NCBI GenBank assembly: GCA_023388015.1
Contig: JAEWHB010000128.1
Location: 1 to 11,212, forward strand
Length of the DNA: 11,212 nucleotides
DNA from: Bacteroidota bacterium
GTDB lineage: Bacteria > Bacteroidota > Bacteroidia > Flavobacteriales > Weeksellaceae
Direction of reading: 5' to 3'
Position numbers and translations under genes: made by a program. The notes below the pieces were generated by a model. That model did no database searches and was not told where the DNA came from. It saw only the letters and a program-made list of their open reading frames with translations. Each line of letters starts with the position of its first letter. The first letter of the stretch is position 1. Below, piece after piece: positions 1 to 6,598 of this stretch.

Positions 1-86
1 TGTTAGCCGATATTGTTTTATAACTCAACGTATCCACTGTATTGATTTTTAATAATTTATATATTTCTGAATGAAAATTCGGGTTG

Positions 87-118
87 CAAATGTAGGAATT
101 CATTTTATCTTTCACAAA
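87..118 (-). promoter_or_regulatory. Bacteroidota-type promoter for a gene beyond the left edge
   Basis: Read on the minus strand, a TTTG (118-115) is followed after 20 bases by TACATTTG (94-87). This fits the Bacteroidota sigma consensus of a -33 TTTG and a -7 TAnnTTTG with about 17-23 bases between. No minus-strand ATG occurs between the element and base 1, so the gene it drives must start outside the window and would have a leader of more than 80 nt. The promoter is inferred from the consensus match only. Confidence 0.6.
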
Positions 119-155
119 TGCTTTTAGGAAATATTTTCAATTTATATGAAATAAA

Positions 156-178
156 AATGCCCTGAAGTCCAGGGCATT
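156..178 (-). terminator. Intrinsic terminator of the T9SS cargo gene
   Basis: A perfect 9-bp stem (156-164 with 170-178, core ATGCCCTG/CAGGGCAT) encloses a 5-base loop. On the minus strand it is followed by a T-rich run, TTTTATTTC. It lies about 25 bases past the stop codon of the gene ending at 204. The plus-strand side has no T-run, so it should work mainly for leftward transcripts. Confidence 0.85.
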
Positions 179-203
179 CAATATTTAGATGTATAAATTC
201 TAA

Positions 204-1130
204 TTATTTAACTACAACTTTCTTAGTTAAAGTTTCTTTTCCAGCTTGGATTTTCACGATGTAAACCCCAGATGGAAGTGCGCTCATATTAACTTGAGTA
301 GAAGCACTATTAGGGCTTGATTTCAACACTTGCTGACCAGCAGTATTAAACACAGCGATATTTGTGATATTTGACTTAGCTGAAATGTTTACATTGTCCT
401 TAACAACTGTCGGATAAACAGAAATTGTAGCACCAGAAACATCAGAAACACCTAGAGGACCTTCATAGAACTTAATATTATCAAAGAACATAGAGTTTCC
501 TGCACTAGCAGAATAGTAGTTGAATCCATTCAACTTTCCTTGATAAGTAGGATCATCACCCAAAGGCAAATCTGAAGTAGTACCAAAGGCTAACAACTCT
601 CCATCTTGGTAAATTCTCATAATATCATTATCCAGGTCATGCTCTATAGCAATATTGAACCACTGCTCTTCGCTATAAGGAAACTGGTAAGCAGTTCCGG
701 CTGTTGCAAGAGAAAAGATTCCTGGAAGTGGTGGAGTACCCGTTACAGTTGGGTCAATACCAATATAACACTGATAAGCCCAGTTACCTGTAGTTCCTAT
801 ACTTGCTAAATCATGTTGTGCATTAAAATATCCTGAAGCTCCGAAATCAATGAAAATATCCATGCTGTATGTCCATACGCCTGAAGTCTTCATGCCTACA
901 ATTAAAATTGGATCCTGAATTTCATCCCCTCCAATGTACCCAGACTGAACTCCTGAGCTAGCTTGATCACTGGTAACAGTTAAGTCTTCTGCTCCACTAA
1001 CGCCAGACCAGTTGCTCCAATGACCACCAAAATAAGGCCCCAATGGATATGTTTCAAAATCATCTGTCAATTGAGCATTTGCAGAAAAGCCCAAAGCTAG
1101 AGATAAGGCTAAAAAATAGATTTTTTTCAT
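204..1130 (-). CDS. T9SS type A sorting domain protein with jelly-roll-like passenger
   Basis: This 308-residue protein is predicted to be secreted and then exported across the outer membrane by the type IX secretion system. Residues 1-19 form a typical signal peptide, with a Lys-Lys start, a hydrophobic core and probable cleavage at ANA|Q. Residues 22-225 are rich in aromatic residues, Gly, Ser and Asp, and contain FETYPLG, GIDPTVTG and MFFDNIKFYEG patterns, which suggest a concanavalin/LamG-like beta-sandwich. The last 73 residues (236-308) are a classic type A sorting domain: ISVYPT, then VFNTAGQQV, then LPSGVYIVKI, ending in KKVVVK. No catalytic motif is visible, so the passenger could bind sugar, adhere to surfaces or be an enzyme of unknown target. 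The ATG at 1130 is chosen because it begins the signal peptide. The gene stands alone between its promoter and terminator. Confidence 0.88.
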   Translation of the reverse strand: MKKIYFLALSLALGFSANAQLTDDFETYPLGPYFGGHWSNWSGVSGAEDLTVTSDQASSGVQSGYIGGDEIQDPILIVGMKTSGVWTYSMDIFIDFGASGYFNAQHDLASIGTTGNWAYQCYIGIDPTVTGTPPLPGIFSLATAGTAYQFPYSEEQWFNIAIEHDLDNDIMRIYQDGELLAFGTTSDLPLGDDPTYQGKLNGFNYYSASAGNSMFFDNIKFYEGPLGVSDVSGATISVYPTVVKDNVNISAKSNITNIAVFNTAGQQVLKSSPNSASTQVNMSALPSGVYIVKIQAGKETLTKKVVVK

Positions 1131-1163
1131 AATAATTCTTATTTAATTTTGTTTTATAGAGCG

Positions 1164-1194
1164 TAAAGGTATTAAAAGTTTTTAAAAAACAAAA
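1164..1194 (-). promoter_or_regulatory. Promoter of the T9SS cargo gene
   Basis: On the minus strand, TTTTG (1194-1190) is followed after 18 bases by TACCTTTA (1171-1164), one base off the Bacteroidota -7 consensus TAnnTTTG. Transcription would begin near 1160, about 30 bases before the ATG. The leader is AT-rich with no Shine-Dalgarno sequence, as is usual in this phylum. Confidence 0.55.
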
Positions 1195-1263
1195 TTCAAT
1201 ACCGTTAATTTTTGGCCTTATAGACTTCTCATTTCGACAAGGTTCTTATTCAATCATAATTAC

Positions 1264-1271
1264 TATTTTTG
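1264..1271 (+). promoter_or_regulatory. -7 promoter element of the fused E1 gene
   Basis: TATTTTTG is an exact match to TAnnTTTG. The -33 side is weak: only GGTTCTT at 1241-1247 lies at the right distance. A transcript would start near 1275 and give a leader of roughly 20 nt before the ATG at 1294. This promoter is back to back with that of the divergent T9SS cargo gene. Confidence 0.55.
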
Positions 1272-1293
1272 CACTCAACAAGATAGAGTCAAT

Positions 1294-3717
1294 ATGCAAA
1301 TTCAAACAGAAAATAAATTATCATTTCAGGAATTTAAAAATCAGATTTTAGAAGATTTCAGAGTCGCCAATTTATCGCGTGAAACGAGTCTTCTAGGAAG
1401 AAGAGAAGTTTTAACAGGAAAGGCCAAATTTGGAATTTTTGGAGATGGAAAAGAAATCCCTCAAATTGCCATGGCACGCGTTTTTAAAAACGGAGATTTT
1501 AGGTCAGGCTATTATCGTGACCAAACCTTCATGTTCGCCATTGGGCAATTAAGTCTTTCTGCATTTTTCGCACAGTTATACGCCAATACCGATGTGGAAA
1601 AAGAACCATCATCTGGTGGCCGTCAAATGACTTCACACTTTGCCACTCGTTCTTTGAACGAAGATGGTTCTTGGAAAAAATTAACCGACCAAAAAAATTC
1701 GAGTTCTGACATCTCTCCTACTTCTGGGCAAATGCCAAGATTGTTAGGCTTGGCGCAGGCTTCAAAATATTATCGTTCCAATTCAGACGCAGATACCAAC
1801 CAGAATTTTTCCGTTTCGGGAAATGAGATTGCTTTTGGAACCATTGGTGACGCAAGTACATCTGAAGGACCTTTTTGGGAAACCATCAATGCAGGTGGCG
1901 TTTTGCAAGTTCCCATGATCGTTTCGATTTGGGATGATGGTTATGGAATTTCGGTTCCGGCAAAATACCAACGTACAAAATCCAACTTAAGCGAACTTTT
2001 GTCTGGATTTCAGAAAAACGAAAACGAAAGAGGTTACGAAATTTTCTCTGTAAAAGCTTGGGATTATCCGGGTTTAATTTCTGCTTATCAGGAAGCAGAA
2101 AAAATTGCCAGAGAACAACATATTCCTTGCATTGTTCACGTAAGTGAATGTACACAACCGCAAGGTCACTCTACTTCCGGATCGCACGAACGATACAAAT
2201 CGGAAGAGCGTTTGGATTGGGAAAAAGAATTTGATGGAATTGTGAAATTCAAAGAATGGATTCTAAATTTTGATGCGGGCGATGAGAAATTGGCAACCGA
2301 AGAAGAATTAACCGAAATTGAAAATCAAGCAAAAAAAGAAGTCAAAGAAGCACAAAAACAAGCTTGGGAAGATTATTTGAATCCCGTGATTTCTTTGAAA
2401 AATACAGCCGTTGAACTTTTAGAGAAATTGGCCAATGAAAGTTCTAATAAGTCTTTTATTGAAGCCGAAATTCAAACCTTAAAAGGAAAACAAGTTCCCT
2501 TTAAAAAAGATATATATTCGGCCATACGCAAAGTATTCCGAATCACAAGAGGTGAAAATTTAGCTTCTAAATCAGCATTAACGAATTGGTTTGAAGCAAG
2601 GATGGAAGTAGAAAAAGACGTTTATTCGTCTCATTTGTACAGCCAATCTCAATGGAGTGCCTCCAACATAGAAAACGTAGCACCCACTTTTGCAGACGAA
2701 CCAAAATTGGAAGACGGACGCGTTGTCGTTCGTGATAATTTTGACAAGATTTTTGAAAAACATTCCAATGTTCTAATTTTCGGAGAAGATGCCGGAAACA
2801 TTGGCGATGTGAACCAGGGATTGGAAGGATTACAAGAAAAATACGGAGAAGCAAGAGTTGCTGATACCGGAATTCGTGAAGCGACAATTGTCGGACAAGG
2901 AATAGGGATGGCCATGCGTGGTTTAAGACCAATTGCTGAAATCCAGTATTTGGATTATGTTTTATATGGTTTGCAATTAATGTCGGACGATTTAGCAACG
3001 GTTCAATACCGTACAAAAGGTGGACAGAAAGCACCATTGATCATTCGTACTCGAGGACACCGTTTGGAAGGAATTTGGCATGCCGGATCACCCATGGGTG
3101 GAATCCTGAATTTGGTTCGTGGAATGTATGTTTTGGTTCCAAGAGATTTGACCAAAGCAGCCGGATTTTACAATGCTTTGTTACAATGTGACGAACCTGC
3201 TATCGTAGTAGAAAGTTTGAACGGATACCGTTTGAAAGAAAAAATGCCAACCAATATTGGGGAATTCACAACACCTATCGGAGAAGTGGAAGTAACCAAA
3301 GAAGGTTCTGACGTTACCTTGGTAACTTATGGTTCAACTTGGAGAATTGTGACAGAAGCTGCAAAAGAATTGGCTCAATTGGGAATCGATGCAGAAGTAA
3401 TTGACATCCAATCTTTGATTCCTTTTGATTTGAAACATGATATTGTAAAAAGTTTGGCCAAAACGAATCGTTTGGTTGTGATTGACGAAGATGTTCCGGG
3501 AAGTGCTTCGGCCTTTATCTTACAACAAATTCTGGAAGAACAAGACGGATATTTCAATTTGGATAGCAAGCCTTTGACTATTACAGCTAAAGACCATAGA
3601 GCAGCTTATGCTACTGACGGAGATTATTTCTCCAAACCTTCTATGGATGATATTGTGGAAAAGGTTTATGAAATGATGCGCGAGGCGAAACCAAATGAAT
3701 TCCCTGAGTTGTTTTAA
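1294..3717 (+). CDS. Fused alpha/beta E1 of a 2-oxoacid dehydrogenase complex (thiamine diphosphate enzyme)
   Basis: This 807-residue protein joins both halves of an E1 decarboxylase, which decarboxylates a 2-oxoacid and passes the acyl group to the lipoyl E2 of a cytoplasmic complex. The alpha half (about 1-330) has the YYRDQT segment near residue 75. Its thiamine diphosphate/metal motif GDAST...EGPFWETIN spans 185-199, and a HSTSGS loop at 292-297 resembles the phosphorylation-loop region. The beta half (about 475-807) starts at VVVRDNF, carries the conserved Glu in FGEDAG (Glu498), then DTGIREATIVGQG from 524 and a WHAGSP histidine (His596). The 330-475 linker is charged, mostly helical in character, and longer than simple fusion would need. 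Substrate is uncertain: branched-chain 2-oxoacids are favoured because fused E1 proteins in Flavobacteria are often annotated that way, but pyruvate is possible. No E2 or E3 gene is adjacent. Confidence 0.9.
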   Translation: MQIQTENKLSFQEFKNQILEDFRVANLSRETSLLGRREVLTGKAKFGIFGDGKEIPQIAMARVFKNGDFRSGYYRDQTFMFAIGQLSLSAFFAQLYANTDVEKEPSSGGRQMTSHFATRSLNEDGSWKKLTDQKNSSSDISPTSGQMPRLLGLAQASKYYRSNSDADTNQNFSVSGNEIAFGTIGDASTSEGPFWETINAGGVLQVPMIVSIWDDGYGISVPAKYQRTKSNLSELLSGFQKNENERGYEIFSVKAWDYPGLISAYQEAEKIAREQHIPCIVHVSECTQPQGHSTSGSHERYKSEERLDWEKEFDGIVKFKEWILNFDAGDEKLATEEELTEIENQAKKEVKEAQKQAWEDYLNPVISLKNTAVELLEKLANESSNKSFIEAEIQTLKGKQVPFKKDIYSAIRKVFRITRGENLASKSALTNWFEARMEVEKDVYSSHLYSQSQWSASNIENVAPTFADEPKLEDGRVVVRDNFDKIFEKHSNVLIFGEDAGNIGDVNQGLEGLQEKYGEARVADTGIREATIVGQGIGMAMRGLRPIAEIQYLDYVLYGLQLMSDDLATVQYRTKGGQKAPLIIRTRGHRLEGIWHAGSPMGGILNLVRGMYVLVPRDLTKAAGFYNALLQCDEPAIVVESLNGYRLKEKMPTNIGEFTTPIGEVEVTKEGSDVTLVTYGSTWRIVTEAAKELAQLGIDAEVIDIQSLIPFDLKHDIVKSLAKTNRLVVIDEDVPGSASAFILQQILEEQDGYFNLDSKPLTITAKDHRAAYATDGDYFSKPSMDDIVEKVYEMMREAKPNEFPELF

Positions 3718-3736
3718 GAACAAATAAATTAGATAT

Positions 3737-3761
3737 AAATCCGTCGTTTGACGGATTTTTT
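3737..3761 (+). terminator. Intrinsic terminator of the fused E1 gene
   Basis: A 9-bp stem (3737-3745 with 3750-3758, core ATCCGTC/GACGGAT) with a GTTT loop is followed directly by a T6 run (3756-3761). It begins about 20 bases after the stop codon. Confidence 0.9.
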
Positions 3762-3780
3762 ATTCTCTTAATTTAAACTT

Positions 3781-3944
3781 TGAGAAACTGCGTGAGGGAT
3801 GGAGGCATTGTTTGAGCTCTTTCTTTTTGTTGCGTGAGGCTCTCGAAGGTAACAAAAGAAAAGCGAGTGCCGAGAGCCCGACCACGTTGCGGTAGAATTG
3901 TAATTTATCTCAGCTTTTGAATCGCGACGGGGACACGCCCAAAT
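3781..3944. repeat. Probable flavobacterial interspersed intergenic repeat
   Basis: This gene-free stretch between convergent genes is visibly richer in G+C than its borders and is structured. Its ends carry short inverted repeats, GCGTG (3790-3794) and CACGC (3934-3938). GCGTGAGG occurs twice in direct orientation (3790 and 3832). An 8-bp dyad pairs GGCTCTCG (3838-3845) with CGAGAGCC (3871-3878). A second, interlocking complement, TTTCTTTTTGTT (3820-3831) with AACAAAAGAAA (3851-3861), overlaps it and would compete with it. From memory, similar sequences, beginning on the minus strand with TTTGGGCGTG and ending in CATCCCTCACGC, recur between genes in Flavobacteriaceae. I could not verify this. 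A 60-codon minus-strand reading frame across it has no gene-like features. Confidence 0.55.
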
Positions 3945-3946
3945 CA

Positions 3947-4825
3947 TCAATACACCTCTACCCGATCCGGTTCTGTATGAACCAAAACATCGGCGACTTG
4001 AGGTATTTTTCGTTGGATTTCATCTTTTAAGTCGTGGGCGATTTTGTGTCCTTCGATGACCGAAACCGTTCCGTCCACAATCATATGGAGATCTATATAA
4101 TAATCCATTCCCATTTTGCGAACGTGGCATTTTTCGGTATCAATTACACCCGGAACCGTGATTGCTATTTCGCGAATTTTACGGATCAAATCATCATAAA
4201 TCTGTTCGTCCGAAATTTCGCTCAACACAGGTTTGAATATTTTATAGGCGTTGAAAATGATAATTCCCGAAGCCAAAAGCGCCGCCACATCGTCCGCTGC
4301 TTCATATCCTTCACCCAGAAAAATGGCAAAGGCAATCCCGATAAACGCCATCACCGAAGTAATCGCATCGCTGCGATGGTGCCATGCATCTGCTTTCAGC
4401 GAAGAACTATTGGTCTGTTTGCTCTTTCGGATGACATACTGAAAGGAAAGTTCTTTGAACAAAATAATTCCGCCCAAAACATAAAGCGTGAAAACTTTGG
4501 GTCCTTCGTGCGGCGTTTTGATATTCTGAATGCTTTCGTAAGCAATTACTGTCGCAGAAACCACCAAAAAACCAATCACTGCAAAAGTGGACAAAGTTTC
4601 AAAACGACCGTGACCATAAGGATGATTTTCATCGGGCGGTCTTGTGGAATATTTGAGTCCGGCCCACACCAAAACCGACGAAAACACATCGGCAGTGGAT
4701 TCGATGGCGTCGGCAATCAAAGCATAGGAATTCCCGAAAACTCCGGCGAGGAATTTAATGATGGCAAAAAGAATATTGCCAACGATGCTGAAAACGGAAG
4801 TCCTAAGGGCTGTTTTGGATCTCAT
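3947..4825 (-). CDS. Cation diffusion facilitator (CDF) family metal efflux transporter
   Basis: This 292-residue inner-membrane protein should export a divalent metal such as Zn, Fe, Co, Mn or Cd in exchange for protons. Six hydrophobic segments are visible at about 10-30, 34-57, 80-96, 112-131, 150-171 and 180-198, followed by a cytoplasmic C-terminal domain from about 206. The transport site is E42xxxD46 in helix 2 with H149xxxD153 in helix 5. The conserved HPYGHGRFE loop is at 68-76. The tail (GVIDTEKCHVRK, DLHMIVD, EGHKIAHDL, DVLVHTEP) matches the dimeric metal-sensing domain of the YiiP/FieF type. Glu42 replaces the Asp or His usual in characterised members, so the metal cannot be assigned. 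The gene follows pruA by 53 bases, but a terminator hairpin fills that gap and ends three bases before this ATG. Confidence 0.92.
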   Translation of the reverse strand: MRSKTALRTSVFSIVGNILFAIIKFLAGVFGNSYALIADAIESTADVFSSVLVWAGLKYSTRPPDENHPYGHGRFETLSTFAVIGFLVVSATVIAYESIQNIKTPHEGPKVFTLYVLGGIILFKELSFQYVIRKSKQTNSSSLKADAWHHRSDAITSVMAFIGIAFAIFLGEGYEAADDVAALLASGIIIFNAYKIFKPVLSEISDEQIYDDLIRKIREIAITVPGVIDTEKCHVRKMGMDYYIDLHMIVDGTVSVIEGHKIAHDLKDEIQRKIPQVADVLVHTEPDRVEVY

Positions 4826-4828
4826 TAT

Positions 4829-4864
4829 AAAAAAACCTGTCAGGTTTCAGAAACCTGACAGGTT
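4829..4864 (-). terminator. Perfect palindromic repeat acting as pruA terminator
   Basis: AACCTGTCAGGTTTC (4834-4848), one central base (4849) and its exact complement (4850-4864) form a 15-bp stem. Each arm is itself palindromic (AACCTG/CAGGTT), so two small hairpins are an alternative. On the minus strand the stem runs into seven T residues (4835-4829), the form of a strong intrinsic terminator for pruA, whose stop is 14 bases upstream. From memory, the AACCTGTCAGGTTTC motif is common between genes in Bacteroidota, so this may be a member of a dispersed palindrome family recruited as a terminator. Confidence 0.85.
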
Positions 4865-4878
4865 AGTATTTCGTTAAT

Positions 4879-6510
4879 TTAGTCTTTCGCTAAAAACGGG
4901 TATCGGTAATCTTTTGCCGGAACAAAAGTTTCTTTTACAGTACGGACGGAAACCCAGCGCAATAAGTTCATTGCAGAACCGGCTTTGTCGTTGGTTCCCG
5001 AACCTCTCGCACCTCCGAAAGGCTGTTGTCCTACAACGGCTCCGGTTGGTTTGTCATTGATATAGAAATTCCCGGCAGCATTTTCCAATGCTTTGATTCC
5101 TTGATTTAAAACATAACGGTCTTTTGCGAAGATGGCTCCGGTCAAAGCATATTCAGAAGTGGTATCCACCAATTCCAAAGTTTTTTCCCAGTTTTTGTCT
5201 TCAAATACATAAACCGTCAAGATTGGGCCGAAGATTTCTTCTACCATACTTTCATAATGTGGATCGGAAGCCAAAATTACCGTTGGTTCCACAAAATATC
5301 CTACTTTTTTATCGCATTTTCCTCCAAAGACGATTTCCGCATTTTTAGATTTTTTTGCACGGTCGATATAACCTTTGCATTTATCGAAAGAGTTTTCATC
5401 GATTACAGCCGTTACAAAATTGGAGAAATCTTCAGGCGATCCCATTGTGATAGAATCCAGTGCCTTTTTCATTTCTTTCTCCACTTTTGGCCATAAAGAT
5501 TTTGAAATATAAGCTCTCGAAGCCGCCGAACATTTCTGTCCCTGATATTCAAATGCTCCCCGAATCAATGCTGTCGCAACCTCCTGTGCATCGGCCGATT
5601 TGTGTGCCACCACGAAGTCTTTTCCTCCGGTTTCACCAACAATTCGCGGATAAGTTTTATGTGTATCAATATTATCACCGATTTGTTTCCAAAGAGATTT
5701 GAAAACCGAAGTCGAACCTGTGAAATGCAATCCGGCAAAATCCGGGTGTTCAATTACGGTTTTGGCAGTTTCAGCACCTCCAGTCAATACCATATTGATA
5801 ACGCCGTCAGGCAAACCTGCTTCTCTGAAAACTTCCATTATAACTTCTGCCGAATAAATCTGTTTGTCAGATGGCTTCCAAACCACCACATTTCCCATCA
5901 TCGCCATACAAGCCGGAAGGTTTCCGGAAATGGCCGTAAAGTTAAACGGTGTGATGGCGAATGTAAATCCTTCCAACGGACGATATTCCACACGGTTCCA
6001 AACTCCTTCTGAAGAAATTGGTTGGTCTGCATAGATTTGGGTCATGAATTCTACATTGAAGCGTAGGAAGTCTATCAATTCACAAGCTGCGTCAATTTCT
6101 GCTTGAAAAGCATTTTTGGACTGACCGATCATAGTCGCCGCGTTGATTCTTGCTCTATAAGGTCCGGCTAACAAATCAGCAGCTTTCAGGAAAATCGCAG
6201 CGCGGTTTTCCCAGGACATATCGGCCCAGTTCTTTCTCGCTTTCAAAGCAGCATCAATCGCATCTTTCACATCTTTTTGGGTTCCTTTGTGGAAATAACC
6301 TACGATGTGCTGATGGTCATGAGGCGGCGTAATCGGTCTTTTATCTCCCGATTTTACGACTTTGCTTCCTATATATTGAGGAACTTCGATTTGCTGTTTG
6401 TACATCTTTTTATACGTAGCAAGCAATTCTTCGCGTTCCGGCGTACCTGGCGCATAAGACAAAACTTCTTCGTTGGCTACAAAGGGTACCTGATAAATTC
6501 CTTTTGGCAT
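4879..6510 (-). CDS. pruA: L-glutamate gamma-semialdehyde (1-pyrroline-5-carboxylate) dehydrogenase
   Basis: This 543-residue aldehyde dehydrogenase oxidises glutamate semialdehyde, the open form of pyrroline-5-carboxylate, to glutamate with NAD+. It is the second step of proline breakdown. It is the monofunctional form, close in length to mitochondrial ALDH4A1, and not the bifunctional PutA. Visible landmarks are TPFNFTAISGNLPA (187-200), the cofactor-loop segment FTGSTSVFKSLW (263-274), the general-base Glu293 in VGETGGKD and the nucleophile Cys327 in YQGQKCSAASRAY. Near the C-terminus, GQQPFGGARGSGTNDKAG is also characteristic of this subfamily. No proline dehydrogenase (putA/prodh) gene is adjacent. 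The ATG at 6510 fits the family start (MPKGIYQVPF) and sits about 40 bases after a good -7 element. Confidence 0.95.
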   Translation of the reverse strand: MPKGIYQVPFVANEEVLSYAPGTPEREELLATYKKMYKQQIEVPQYIGSKVVKSGDKRPITPPHDHQHIVGYFHKGTQKDVKDAIDAALKARKNWADMSWENRAAIFLKAADLLAGPYRARINAATMIGQSKNAFQAEIDAACELIDFLRFNVEFMTQIYADQPISSEGVWNRVEYRPLEGFTFAITPFNFTAISGNLPACMAMMGNVVVWKPSDKQIYSAEVIMEVFREAGLPDGVINMVLTGGAETAKTVIEHPDFAGLHFTGSTSVFKSLWKQIGDNIDTHKTYPRIVGETGGKDFVVAHKSADAQEVATALIRGAFEYQGQKCSAASRAYISKSLWPKVEKEMKKALDSITMGSPEDFSNFVTAVIDENSFDKCKGYIDRAKKSKNAEIVFGGKCDKKVGYFVEPTVILASDPHYESMVEEIFGPILTVYVFEDKNWEKTLELVDTTSEYALTGAIFAKDRYVLNQGIKALENAAGNFYINDKPTGAVVGQQPFGGARGSGTNDKAGSAMNLLRWVSVRTVKETFVPAKDYRYPFLAKD

Positions 6511-6551
6511 AACTTATTTATTTTGTTGTTTTTGAACTAATTTTTGAAGTG

Positions 6552-6559
6552 CAAAGGTA
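6552..6559 (-). promoter_or_regulatory. -7 promoter element of pruA
   Basis: On the minus strand TACCTTTG is an exact match to TAnnTTTG. The -33 side is only a T-run (6578-6574), so that half is weak. Transcription would start near 6548, giving a leader of about 38 nt. The element lies in the 88-base gap after the stop of the upstream plug gene, which suggests pruA can be transcribed on its own. Confidence 0.6.
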
Positions 6560-6598
6560 CGAAATCTTGACGTAAAAATTGAGTTGGATTTATCAGAT

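Noticed and set aside
2567..3037. 156-codon minus-strand frame inside the fused E1 gene
   Set aside because: The sequence is rich in Leu, His and Arg with no motif, and it overlaps the conserved E1 beta catalytic region. It is a codon-bias shadow.
3768..3950. 60-codon minus-strand frame across the intergenic repeat
   Set aside because: No signal, domain or translation start is visible, and it overlaps the repeat structure. It looks like the kind of spurious gene produced by repeat elements.
4034..4858. 274-codon open frame on the plus strand opposite the CDF transporter
   Set aside because: Its composition is unlike a protein of any family I recognise, and it lies wholly across a well-supported transporter gene and its terminator hairpin. 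It is an antisense shadow.
4834..4864. Perfect palindrome as an insertion-sequence end or attachment site
   Set aside because: There is no transposase or integrase and no second copy in the window. The hairpin plus T-run directly after a stop codon is explained by a terminator.
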